Part shown: piece by piece, positions 14,501 to 20,210 of the stretch
Layout: each line of letters opens with the position of its first letter
Position numbering within the stretch: the first letter of the stretch is position 1
Virus record (IMG/VR): IMGVR_UViG_3300035182_000236
Coordinates: 1-20,210 of that record
DNA length: 20,210 nucleotides
Strand: one strand, 5' to 3'
Origin: a virus
Made by a program: the position numbers and the translations under genes
Notes under the pieces: generated by a model
What the model was told of the DNA's origin: nothing
Database searches by the model: none
The model's input: only the letters and a program-made list of their open reading frames with translations

Positions 14501-15037
14501 TCATCTCCTCTTTGCGTCGTAGCCGTAGGATGCGAGCAGCTCCATCACGGCCTCAACCTCGCTCTCAGAGTCGCAGGTCACGCTGACCACGTATCCGAGC
14601 GCGCTGTCGAGCGGCGCAGTATCGACGCTAAGATCGATGCCGGAAAGCTCGCTCGGGTCGAATCCGGCGAGTGTCACGTCAATCTCCTTGGCGAGATCTT
14701 CAAGCTCGACATTCAGCATGGAGTAGTCCCAGCCCGATTCCTGCGCGGTGCGGTTGTCCGCTAGGCGGTAGGCCCTCGCCTGGGCGTCCGAGAGGTCATC
14801 CGCGACAATGACCGGAACAACGTCCAACCCTAGGCGCTCAGCCGCGAGCAGGCGGGTGTGCCCGGCGATAATCGTGCCGTCCTTCTTGACGACCAAGGGC
14901 TGCTTCCATCCGAACTCGCGGAGGGAGGCGGCAACCTTAGAGACGGCAGATTCGGGGATGCGCCGAGCGTTCCTCTCGTAGGGCTTGGGGAGTGTGATCG
15001 GCCACCACTCGATGATGATGGGATCGGGCTGGGACAT
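14501..15037 (-). CDS. ParB-like N-terminal domain protein (stand-alone)
   Basis: A 178-aa protein with a ParB/sulfiredoxin-type domain. The core runs from WWPITLPKPYERNARRIPES through KQPLVVKKDGTIIAGHTRLL; GHTR at 59-62 is the usual box II-type motif, and ARAYRLADNRTAQESGWDYS follows. In many phages and mobile elements this domain is fused to a DNA methyltransferase; here the protein stops soon after the domain with a short tail (VVSVTCDSESEVEAVMELLA). It may bind DNA or use nucleotides. The start at 15037 is supported by GAGGT eight bases upstream; an ATG 11 codons earlier has none. It opens the packaging operon after an intergenic region with repeats. Confidence 0.83.
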   Translation of the reverse strand: MSQPDPIIIEWWPITLPKPYERNARRIPESAVSKVAASLREFGWKQPLVVKKDGTIIAGHTRLLAAERLGLDVVPVIVADDLSDAQARAYRLADNRTAQESGWDYSMLNVELEDLAKEIDVTLAGFDPSELSGIDLSVDTAPLDSALGYVVSVTCDSESEVEAVMELLASYGYDAKRR

Positions 15038-15194
15038 ATGGTGATACCTCGCGCGAAGTTTTGCCGACATTTCATAAGTATTGGGCGAATCGTGCCTGCG
15101 GATAGGCCATGTCGCTGCCGCAAGTTAGGAAGGTACGGCTCTCGCCGCGAGAGTATTGCCACAAAAGGCCGCGAATATGGGCCATAAACGGCCA
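15038..15194. promoter_or_regulatory. Intergenic region upstream of the packaging operon, with palindrome and phased repeats
   Basis: This 157-base region has no supported gene. It holds a palindrome CTCTCGC-C-GCGAGAG (15139-15153) with seven-base perfect arms. Next to the end of the upstream gene, ATGGCC occurs twice on the minus strand, ten bases apart (15195-15190 and 15185-15180), and a further GGCC lies at 15170-15167. Such spacing fits protein binding on one face of the helix. I see no convincing -35/-10 promoter pair and no U-run terminator. It may be an operator, a ParB-like binding site or a packaging site. Confidence 0.45.
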
Positions 15195-15515
15195 TTAGAG
15201 AGACTTGGTGGAGCGTCCTAGGTAGGTGTAGCCACGCCGACGCTCAACCGCCTCGATGATGTGTCCCTGACGGCGCAGCGATCGAATGCCGTCCTGGATG
15301 GCCTTGCGGAAAAGGGGCGAGATGCAAAGCTCGTCCTGTGGCGAGATACGCTGACCCTCGTGGGAGACGAACAGCGCGAGAAGCTGGTCGATGAAGTGCG
15401 GGTCATGGCGCGGGTTGTAGTCGCGTCGGCTGCGCTGACATGGCGAGCACCAGAGCGCACCCTGATGATCGCGGCTTAGCAGGCATCCGCATCCGCGACA
15501 GGTTGGACGGCTCAT
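15195..15515 (-). CDS. Zinc-ribbon / winged-helix-like protein
   Basis: A 106-aa protein, possibly a DNA-binding regulator. The N-terminal part has C6, C9, C11, C23 and C26 (TCRGCGCLLS, then WCSPCQRS), a zinc ribbon. The C-terminal half resembles a winged helix: HFIDQLLALFVSHEGQRISP, then PLFRKAIQDGIRSLRRQGHI and a wing-like VERRRGYTYLG. The start at 15515 is chosen because the zinc ribbon begins at once; an in-frame ATG 54 codons earlier would add a Pro/His-rich segment that overlaps the lytic gene and looks like a shadow. The ribosome site is weak. It directly precedes the region of repeats, so it could regulate the packaging operon; this is inference. Confidence 0.68.
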   Translation of the reverse strand: MSRPTCRGCGCLLSRDHQGALWCSPCQRSRRDYNPRHDPHFIDQLLALFVSHEGQRISPQDELCISPLFRKAIQDGIRSLRRQGHIIEAVERRRGYTYLGRSTKSL

Positions 15516-15582
15516 ATGGGCAGGCTGCCCTGTCGTGATGCAAACTGGATGCGGCGGCGGGCGATGTTGATGTGGACGGCGT

Positions 15583-16251
15583 TCACAGCGCCCACTTTTC
15601 CCAACCGCACTTGCGCCATAGACGCAGTGCGGCGCGCAGGTTGTTCTCAGGATTCTTGAGCCATGCGATTTTGGCATGCCATGAGATGTGCAGGTATGTC
15701 AGGTTGCCAGGCCAAATCTGCATCAGACCGGTGCAGTCGATGACTGGGTTGTGTGCGCCAGGGCGACCGCCACTCTCGCCGCTTCCACCGCGCTTCGCCA
15801 TGATGTAGACGAGCGTTCCGATCTGCGCATCCGGCCAGCCGACCCACCGAGCCAACGGAATCCACCTCGCTCCGCTCGGAGTCCCGCCTGGGTGACGCAT
15901 CCTCGCTACCATGCGTTTGGTGAGCATGCTCATCTCCCGGCACTGAGCCGCCCACTGCGCCCTGCGCGCCAACCACACACAGTCTGAATCAGAGCGACCA
16001 GGATGAGCGGCTACGACGATAAGCGGCTTGGCCCCGAAGCAGCGCTTGGCTTTTGCATACCGACGGCGCAGGACAACCGCTCGCCGGTACACACGCATAC
16101 AGTAGCTTCTGACCACAGCCGTGCTGGGAGTAGAAGTGGTGCTTGTGTACGGAGTGGGAGACGGACTTGGTGCTTCACCCTTCGCTCTCGGACCGGTGAG
16201 CAGTGCGAACAAGGCGATTACGGATAGGATGGCGATTGCGGCGAGTCTCAT
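15583..16251 (-). CDS. Exported lytic-transglycosylase-like protein
   Basis: A 222-aa protein likely to cut peptidoglycan. Residues 4-19 are a hydrophobic segment (AAIAILSVIALFALLT) after a short basic start, a signal peptide or membrane anchor. A Ser/Thr/Pro linker follows (about 27-44), then a basic helical region with cysteines at 51, 71, 91 and 104. The C-terminal part carries RGGSGESGGRPGAHNP with E159 as probable catalytic acid, DCTGLMQIWPG (GLMQI at 175-179), and LKNPENNLRAALRLWRKCGW, the standard end of the lysozyme-like fold. It is a candidate endolysin or virion-linked lysin. No amidase or binding repeat is visible, and no holin lies directly beside it. The gene is placed with DNA-handling genes, not after the tail genes. 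Confidence 0.78.
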   Translation of the reverse strand: MRLAAIAILSVIALFALLTGPRAKGEAPSPSPTPYTSTTSTPSTAVVRSYCMRVYRRAVVLRRRYAKAKRCFGAKPLIVVAAHPGRSDSDCVWLARRAQWAAQCREMSMLTKRMVARMRHPGGTPSGARWIPLARWVGWPDAQIGTLVYIMAKRGGSGESGGRPGAHNPVIDCTGLMQIWPGNLTYLHISWHAKIAWLKNPENNLRAALRLWRKCGWEKWAL

Positions 16252-16285
16252 GTCGTAGGGCGACCTTTCCGGCGAAGTGGTGCGC

Positions 16286-16570
16286 TCAATCAGCCGTCCA
16301 CAGAGCCCTTACGTTGTCCTTTCCATAGCGCTTTGCGAGAGCGCGCATGACGATGTAGAGGTCTGTGTCTTTGACTGTTCCGTCGAAGATGTGACGATCC
16401 TTGCGTCGCTTGAGCGACGCGAACGTGATGACGCCCTCACGCCCGGAGATTGAAAGCGCATTGGCCCAGTGGTAGAAGCGCCCAGCGTACATATCGCATA
16501 CGTCTCGGATGAAGTCTCCCCCATCGTCGTAGCGTTCGACCTCAACAGTGATGCGCATGTCAACCCCCAT
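16286..16570 (-). CDS. Hypothetical protein, 94 aa
   Basis: I do not recognise this protein. It starts MGVDMRITVEVERYDDGGDF and has a beta strand, a helix (FIRDVCDMYAGRFYHWANAL), a basic segment (FASLKRRKDRHIFDG) and a C-terminal helix (DLYIVMRALAKRYGKDNVRA). It is charged with no membrane segment. The start at 16570 is chosen because GAGGAG lies seven bases upstream; MRITVE at 16558 is an alternative behind GGGGG. It overlaps the end of the phosphoesterase gene by about 11 bases, so it is expressed from the same operon. The small alpha/beta layout could be a DNA- or protein-binding accessory; nothing decides. Confidence 0.62.
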   Translation of the reverse strand: MGVDMRITVEVERYDDGGDFIRDVCDMYAGRFYHWANALSISGREGVITFASLKRRKDRHIFDGTVKDTDLYIVMRALAKRYGKDNVRALWTAD

Positions 16571-17066
16571 TGATTCTCTCCTCGATCTGCTCGATGCTGA
16601 CGGGATAGTACCTGCGCCCATTCCACTCGGTATCCACTCCAACGTCGAAACGCATGTGCTGGCGCGGGTCGGATGGTCGCGGGATGGGATTGCCGTGGCA
16701 GTGGCCGTGGAGCATCACTGTGTTCGGTCGCCACTGTTGCCACGGGTAATGGCATAGGTAGTAGTGGCGCTTATTGTGCTTGAGTTCCATAGCGAGGCCG
16801 TCCGTCTTAGCCTGCTTGGCATCGTGGTTACCGCGCAGAAAGTACACGGTTTCGCAGGCCCACCGCAGGGATGCCGCGTAGGACTCAAACGTGTCACGCT
16901 GGATGGCGAAGTCTCCCATCACATACAGCGTATCGGCGGGGCGCAGAACGGCGCTAGCGTTAGCAAGCAATACCGCGTTCATCTCGTGCACGCTGCTCCA
17001 CGGACGGTTGCAGTAGCGGATGATGTTCTCGTGGCCAAGGTGCCAGTCTGAGGTAAACCAAATCAC
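16560..17066 (-). CDS. Calcineurin-like metallophosphoesterase
   Basis: A 168-aa phosphoesterase with the full set of two-metal motifs: DWHLGH (D7, H9), VMGDFA (D52), LRGNHD (N80, H81), CHYP (H106) and HGHCHG (H122, H124). The small size and the DWHLGHENIIRYCNRPW start are typical of single-domain phage and bacterial phosphoesterases. The substrate cannot be read from the sequence; nucleotides, nucleic acid ends or phosphoproteins are all possible. Its ATG overlaps the stop of the methyltransferase gene (ATGA), so the two are made together, perhaps in DNA or nucleotide metabolism. All catalytic residues seem present. Confidence 0.9.
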   Translation of the reverse strand: MIWFTSDWHLGHENIIRYCNRPWSSVHEMNAVLLANASAVLRPADTLYVMGDFAIQRDTFESYAASLRWACETVYFLRGNHDAKQAKTDGLAMELKHNKRHYYLCHYPWQQWRPNTVMLHGHCHGNPIPRPSDPRQHMRFDVGVDTEWNGRRYYPVSIEQIEERINGG

Positions 17067-17905
17067 GGCCGGTCTTTCGCAAGCCTCTGTCTCAGAAAGC
17101 GCCTCAGTAGAACAGTCTCAGTCTCGGCCAGCATCCTCGCCTCGCGCTCCTCTATCAGCAGATCCGCTAGGTGGTCGGCTGTATCTCCGTCGAACCACGG
17201 CTCACCGACTCGCTCGCAGGCGGCTAGGTCGCGCTCCATCTGCGCATCGAGAGCGCCCTGTAGGAGCTGTTCTCGCCGCCTGCTGTCGGAGAGTTCGTCT
17301 TCAAGCTCAACGAGATGCTCCGTCAGCGCACGCACGCACTCGATGTGATTCAGAGTGCCAACGCTATTCATGCCATCGCCGCAGTATGGGCAGACATTGT
17401 CTTCCGGTTTACTATCGCTCGCTCCCGAGCGGTATACCTCATCGAGGTTCCCGTCATTGGCGCGCTCGGGGCGATGCCGGAACACGACGATCGCGCTCGG
17501 GAATGGGGCGCGATCGGATTTGCCCTCCTGCTCGAAATAGACGCGGCCACGGATGAACTCAATCTCGCCCGCCATGCAGTAGTCGTGCCACCACGACGTG
17601 TCGGTGCGTGCTGGAACGAGGCATACTACGATTTCCGCGTCACCATCTCTACATGACTCGTAAGCCTTGCGCACCCAATGCTGTATGCGTCGTCCGTAGG
17701 GCGGATTCATAAACACGCGGCCTGTCCACCGCTGCGATAGTCCGTCCTCGGCTACGGTGAAGTAGTGAGAGCATTTGGCATTCTGTGCAGTAGCACAGGG
17801 GTCGAGCGTGAATGGCCCGTACCTGCGGTCTAGACCATCAAACAGTGGCCTGGGCGTGGCCCATTCTGGGGTCTTGCTGCTCATCATGCCAGGGTTGATG
17901 CTCAC
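17063..17905 (-). CDS. Dam-type DNA adenine methyltransferase with zinc-finger and coiled-coil tail
   Basis: A 280-aa protein. Residues about 10-145 match the phage N6-adenine methyltransferase group: EWATPRPLFDGLDRRYGPFT, DPCATAQNAKC, then FMNPPYGRR with catalytic NPPY at 67-70, VPARTDTSWWHDY and FIRGRVYF before APFPSAIVVF. It should methylate adenine in DNA, perhaps against host restriction. The rest is unusual: C172-x-x-C175 and H187-x-x-C190 form a zinc finger, followed by a charged coiled coil (ALTEHLVELEDELSDSRRRE) and another helix (ADLLIEEREARMLAETETVL). The start is GTG at 17905, overlapping the preceding stop as GTGA; the ATG pair six codons later is an alternative. It overlaps the phosphoesterase by ATGA. 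Confidence 0.87.
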   Translation of the reverse strand: MSINPGMMSSKTPEWATPRPLFDGLDRRYGPFTLDPCATAQNAKCSHYFTVAEDGLSQRWTGRVFMNPPYGRRIQHWVRKAYESCRDGDAEIVVCLVPARTDTSWWHDYCMAGEIEFIRGRVYFEQEGKSDRAPFPSAIVVFRHRPERANDGNLDEVYRSGASDSKPEDNVCPYCGDGMNSVGTLNHIECVRALTEHLVELEDELSDSRRREQLLQGALDAQMERDLAACERVGEPWFDGDTADHLADLLIEEREARMLAETETVLLRRFLRQRLAKDRP

Positions 17906-18144
17906 GACACGATCCCACCATCGTCCAGAGCGGTGCCAGTTGCTCCAGTTTCATCAGACCACGGCTCCCACGCACCGCACCTCACACACCGGCGATGCGG
18001 GACCGGGAGGCCATAGGTCACCCACACATGATCGCATTCATTCGTTGTGGTGCTGTATGTATACTGCGGCCCCATCCCGCCACACGGACAGACGGGCATA
18101 TATGGCGAGAGTCCACGACCGCACACGGGGCACTTCCATCCCAT
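17902..18144 (-). CDS. Zinc-ribbon protein, 80 aa
   Basis: A small protein with two likely zinc sites: C5, C8, C19 and C21 (KCPVCGRG, then VCPCGG), and C37, H39, C53 and C56 (ECDH, then CVRCGAWEPW). The tail is acidic (DETGATGTALDDGG). The start at 18144 is chosen for the TGATG overlap with the preceding stop and a GGAG site nine bases upstream; an ATG five codons earlier has GAGGA touching it and seems less likely. The second site resembles the one in the 77-aa protein at 5187-5420. Function unknown; such proteins in phages may bind nucleic acid or modify host transcription. It precedes the methyltransferase directly (GTGA overlap). Confidence 0.7.
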   Translation of the reverse strand: MGWKCPVCGRGLSPYMPVCPCGGMGPQYTYSTTTNECDHVWVTYGLPVPHRRCVRCGAWEPWSDETGATGTALDDGGIVS

Positions 18145-18578
18145 CACTGCTTGCTCCATTCCTCGGCACGTGCAAGCAACGCCGGGTGCACGTTGCGCTC
18201 TACGATGTATGAGCCCGGCTCGCCTGGGTTCATCTCGTCTAGCGGGCAGACCCACTCGTGGGTTGCGGCCCAGCGCCACTTTGCCGCCTCGGCCTCGGCA
18301 TCCGTCTTCCCCTGTTCCGCATCAAGCCATAGGTCATGCAGCTCGTCGTGTTGCGCCGTCATGCTGGCGAGTTCGTCTCGCAATAGCTCCGCCTCGGCCT
18401 CGGCCCGCTCCGCACGCTGGAGGGCGATGTCCATGTTGTCGGCGTAGAACCCGACGGCGTCGTGGAACGGCAACAGGTCGGAAATCTGGCTCCTTAGCCG
18501 CCTATTCTCGGACTCCAAGTCGTCGATGCGCTGCTCAAGCTTGCTGACGTTCAAGCGCTGGATGTGCATGTCGCTCAC
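18144..18578 (-). CDS. Coiled-coil protein, 144 aa
   Basis: The function is unknown. Residues about 8-35 form a leucine-rich coiled coil (LNVSKLEQRIDDLESENRRL) and residues about 50-85 another (IALQRAERAEAEAELLRDEL). The C-terminal third is more compact (KWRWAATHEWVCPLDEMNPG, then IVERNVHPALLARAEEWSK). The start is GTG at 18578 with GGGAG seven bases upstream, and it lies a few bases after the 48-aa membrane protein. The heptad patterns suggest oligomerisation. The gene may act together with the coiled-coil tail of the methyltransferase two genes on, which is speculation. Confidence 0.72.
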   Translation of the reverse strand: MSDMHIQRLNVSKLEQRIDDLESENRRLRSQISDLLPFHDAVGFYADNMDIALQRAERAEAEAELLRDELASMTAQHDELHDLWLDAEQGKTDAEAEAAKWRWAATHEWVCPLDEMNPGEPGSYIVERNVHPALLARAEEWSKQ

Positions 18579-18582
18579 GGCT

Positions 18583-18729
18583 TCACTCCCACCCGGCGCG
18601 CTTGCGACGGGCCATGCGATCTAGGCGGCTAAGGCGAAGCTCCTCTGCCACGTTTGCGAGTGCTCCCCAGATACCAGCCAGGCAGAGCAGGCCGACGCAG
18701 GCCCCGAGGACAACAAAGAATGTCGTCAT
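18583..18729 (-). CDS. Small membrane protein, 48 aa
   Basis: A short gene easily missed because of its size. The ATG at 18729 overlaps the preceding stop as ATGA, and GGGGAG lies five bases upstream. The protein starts MTTFFVVLGACVGLLCLAGI, a single membrane helix of about 20 residues, then WGALANVAEELRLSRLDRMA and a basic end (RRKRAGWE). The layout (one helix, then an amphipathic and basic cytoplasmic tail) resembles small phage membrane proteins, some of which are holins or spanin-like partners, but no family is recognised. The coding call rests on the overlap, ribosome site, hydrophobic segment and filling of an otherwise empty gap. Confidence 0.65.
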   Translation of the reverse strand: MTTFFVVLGACVGLLCLAGIWGALANVAEELRLSRLDRMARRKRAGWE

Positions 18730-18899
18730 GCGCGCTCCCCGGACGGGATGAGCAGGGCGATGGCGAGCGGGCCGAGACTGCCGACCGCTGAGGACATGAG
18801 CCTGGGAATGTCGCTGGCGGAGATGCTGAAGCGCACGTCAGCGAATGCCCCGGTGTCGTCCATCTCAACGCTCTTCACATATGCGATGATGGTTTCCAT
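18726..18899 (-). CDS. Hypothetical protein, 57 aa
   Basis: I do not recognise this protein. It starts METIIAYVKSVEMDDTGAFA, with a beta strand, then DVRFSISASDIPRLMSSAVG, then a hydrophobic end (LGPLAIALLIPSG). The start at 18899 is chosen because TGATG couples it to the previous stop and AAGGA lies about ten bases upstream; a longer reading upstream would overlap the previous gene with an Arg/Pro-rich shadow sequence. It overlaps the membrane protein gene as ATGA. Its place in an unbroken chain of overlapping genes supports coding. The hydrophobic end is short for a membrane helix. Confidence 0.6.
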   Translation of the reverse strand: METIIAYVKSVEMDDTGAFADVRFSISASDIPRLMSSAVGSLGPLAIALLIPSGERA

Positions 18900-19387
18900 C
18901 AGAACATATCCTTGTCCAGTCCGCTTATTGTCCGCCTGATGGCCTCCGACTGCGCGTGGGAGAGCGGAACCACGACCTCGTTCTCGTGGATCCTCCACGG
19001 TGCGCTTGCGATGATTCGCAACGCCTGCTCGGGGGTCGGGTCCGGCTGCTTGTCGAGCAGATTGTTGGCCGGGATGTCGAGGACGTGGCGGTCGCATCCG
19101 CGCCAGCGGATCGGCTGGTTGTCGGTGCGCTGGATGATTGGATTTCGGTCCTGGCTGTATCCGGTGACAATCACCGGGACGGACTCGCCAGCGTCCTGCA
19201 CGTACCAGCCGCGCTTCCCGATGTGCGCGAGACTTCCGATGCCACCTGGGAATGATTCGGGTAGCAGGATGGTCACAGTGGCCTGGCTAGGGCCGTGCGC
19301 GCTGAACTCAACATCCATGCTGCGGACCATGGCGGGGTCGATTCCCATGCCCCGACAGAGGGCGATACTACGGTAGTCCTCGGACAT
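18899..19387 (-). CDS. Hypothetical protein, 162 aa, next to SSB
   Basis: No known family recognised. The N-terminal half has beta strands (AMVRSMDVEFSAHGPSQATV, then TILLPESFPGG), the middle reads RGWYVQDAGESVPVIVTGYS, and the C-terminal half is mixed with RIIASAPWRIHENEVVVPLS and a terminal helix (HAQSEAIRRTISGLDKDMF). There is no clear catalytic motif, membrane segment or signal peptide. The ATG overlaps the SSB stop (TGATG), so it is translated with SSB and may take part in replication or recombination; that is inference from position only. The length and composition are normal for the region. Confidence 0.7.
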   Translation of the reverse strand: MSEDYRSIALCRGMGIDPAMVRSMDVEFSAHGPSQATVTILLPESFPGGIGSLAHIGKRGWYVQDAGESVPVIVTGYSQDRNPIIQRTDNQPIRWRGCDRHVLDIPANNLLDKQPDPTPEQALRIIASAPWRIHENEVVVPLSHAQSEAIRRTISGLDKDMF

Positions 19388-19803
19388 CAGAACGGGATGT
19401 CGTCGTCGGTGTTGATGGGCGTTGCGTCAAGCGCCGCAACAGCGTAAGGGACTTGAGAGTCCAGGGTGCCATCACTCTCGCTCTTGGGCGAGAGGAACTC
19501 GATGTCGTGAGCGATGACGCTCACAGACTGACGTTTCTGGCCGTCCTGCGTCTCCCACTCTTGCCAGCGCAGGCGGCCGGCAACGCCGATCTTCCGCCCT
19601 TTGCTGAGCCACTGAGCTGCGGTTTCGGCGCGATGGCCGAAGACCGTGACGTTGAAGTAGTTGGAGCGGTCACCCCACGAGCCGTCGGCCTGCTTGAATC
19701 GTTCGGACACGGCGATGCGCAAGTCACACACGCTCATCCCGTTCTGCAACGAATGAAGTTCAGGATCTCGGGTGAGGTTACCAATGAGGAAGACCGAGTT
19801 CAT
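19387..19803 (-). CDS. ssb: Single-stranded DNA-binding protein
   Basis: A 138-aa SSB. It has the classic OB-fold pattern: MNSVFLIGNLTRDPELHSLQ at the start, then RIAVSERFKQADGSWGDRSN and YFNVTVFGHRAETAAQWLSK, then GRKIGVAGRLRWQEWETQDG. After a short linker the protein ends TDDDIPF, the acidic tip that binds replication and repair partners in bacterial SSBs. It coats single-stranded phage DNA during replication or recombination. The ATG at 19803 follows AAAGGA at about six bases. Its length is somewhat short because of a brief linker. The stop overlaps the next gene. Confidence 0.95.
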   Translation of the reverse strand: MNSVFLIGNLTRDPELHSLQNGMSVCDLRIAVSERFKQADGSWGDRSNYFNVTVFGHRAETAAQWLSKGRKIGVAGRLRWQEWETQDGQKRQSVSVIAHDIEFLSPKSESDGTLDSQVPYAVAALDATPINTDDDIPF

Positions 19804-19817
19804 GGCATCCTTTCAGG

Positions 19818-20063
19818 TCAAGCCGCTTCGCCGTCGAAGCACTCGATGAACACGCGGGTCATACGCGGCTTGGGCGGCTCCAGGCGCTCATCGAACGTGA
19901 TGGCATATCGGCGTCCGACGAAGTAGGTGCCCGGAGCGGCCGTGGCTGTGACCATCTCGCCCCAGACGTGGGGCTCCTCGTCATCGGGCGAGAAGGTGTA
20001 CTCAACTTCATTATCGCCAGTCACCTCCGCCATCTCACACAGCATCGTCATGGTCTGTTCCAT
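19818..20063 (-). CDS. Hypothetical protein, 81 aa, first gene after the promoter
   Basis: I do not recognise this protein. It starts MEQTMTMLCEMAEVTGDNEV, is acidic in the first half (EYTFSPDDEEPHVWGEMVTA) and beta-rich in the second (GTYFVGRRYAITFDERLEPP, then RMTRVFIECFDGEAA). No membrane segment or catalytic motif is visible. The start at 20063 is chosen because GGAGG lies four bases upstream; a reading from 20147 would run across the promoter. It lies 14 bases before SSB, behind a probable promoter (20102-20110) about 40 bases upstream, so it is the likely first gene of the operon. Confidence 0.65.
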   Translation of the reverse strand: MEQTMTMLCEMAEVTGDNEVEYTFSPDDEEPHVWGEMVTATAAPGTYFVGRRYAITFDERLEPPKPRMTRVFIECFDGEAA

Positions 20064-20101
20064 AGGCCCTCCACGAAGCGGGTGGAATCTTGTGCGGACC
20101 C

Positions 20102-20110
20102 ATTGTAACA
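20102..20110 (-). promoter_or_regulatory. Extended -10 promoter for the minus-strand operon
   Basis: The minus strand reads TGTTACAAT: a TGn extension directly before the hexamer TACAAT (five of six to TATAAT). Transcription would begin near 20095, about 32 bases before the ATG at 20063. No good -35 hexamer is seen at 16-18 bases, as is common for extended -10 promoters. Upstream of it, to the window edge, I assign no gene. The call is from sequence match only. Confidence 0.55.
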
Positions 20111-20210
20111 CAAGAGGGCGATGATTGGTGCGGAAGGATTTTCGCAACGTCCCTTGGCCGCTGACAACGGCAAGCCGAGCAGGCCGGGGATGGTCTGCCA
20201 GGCATGAGGG

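Noticed and set aside
13997-14764. Plus-strand open frame of 255 codons opposite small terminase and ParB-like genes
   Set aside because: It crosses three well-supported minus-strand genes, has shadow-like composition and no recognisable protein pattern.
15516-15677. N-terminal extension of the 106-aa zinc/winged-helix-like protein from an ATG at 15677
   Set aside because: The extension overlaps the end of the lytic gene, is rich in Arg/His/Pro/Cys in shadow-like fashion, and the zinc ribbon begins directly after the ATG at 15515.
16560-17905. Methyltransferase plus phosphoesterase as a defence system
   Set aside because: No restriction nuclease, helicase or sensor gene is present nearby. 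A phage-encoded adenine methyltransferase is more simply explained as protection of its own DNA, and the phosphoesterase has a complete ordinary motif set.
20111-20210. Possible short gene at the right edge on either strand
   Set aside because: All three minus-strand frames and a 28-codon plus-strand frame are open over this short stretch, but none shows a ribosome site or a recognisable protein, so no call is possible.

Overview
The window is a contiguous stretch of a tailed double-stranded DNA phage or prophage (Caudoviricetes). A long tape measure protein, tail tube proteins and tail assembly chaperones made by a -1 frameshift indicate a long non-contractile tail (siphovirus-like). Every gene I can support is on the minus strand, so transcription runs from right to left. 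Genes are packed tightly with ATGA, GTGA or TGATG overlaps, and base composition is uniformly GC-rich. The host cannot be named. GC-rich coding and Shine-Dalgarno-led genes fit a high-GC bacterium, possibly an actinobacterium, but that is inference. No integrase, tRNA, CRISPR array or insertion sequence is visible.

Right end, 20110 down to about 15040 (accessory and DNA-handling genes): an extended -10 promoter (20102-20110) precedes a small unknown protein, SSB, an unknown 162-aa protein, two very small proteins (57 and 48 aa, the latter a likely membrane protein), a coiled-coil protein, a zinc-ribbon protein, a Dam-type adenine methyltransferase with an extra zinc-finger and coiled-coil tail, a calcineurin-like phosphoesterase, a 94-aa unknown, an exported lytic-transglycosylase-like protein and a small zinc-ribbon/winged-helix-like protein. 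A 157-base intergenic region with a palindrome and 10-bp-spaced repeats follows.

Middle, 15037 down to 7139 (packaging and head): a ParB-like protein, a small Cys/His protein, small and large terminase, portal, MuF-type head morphogenesis protein, a protease-scaffold fusion containing a likely nested scaffold start, a DUF2190-type decoration protein and the HK97-fold major capsid protein.

Left, 7025 down to 1 (connector and tail): head-tail connector, head-closure protein, HK97-gp10-like protein, tail terminator, a small zinc-ribbon protein, a tail-tube paralogue carrying an FCCH-like repeat, the short tail tube protein, the chaperone pair with a GGGAAAC slippery site, the tape measure protein and the start of a further tail protein that runs off the window.

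The most interesting non-coding signal is a pair of related RNA hairpin leaders, one before the major capsid gene and one before the short tail tube gene. They align without gaps (30 of 42 positions) from the stop codon of the preceding gene and carry a compensatory base-pair swap in the stem. A separate, very stable 47-nt hairpin follows the capsid gene. Together these suggest RNA-level control of the two most abundant virion proteins.
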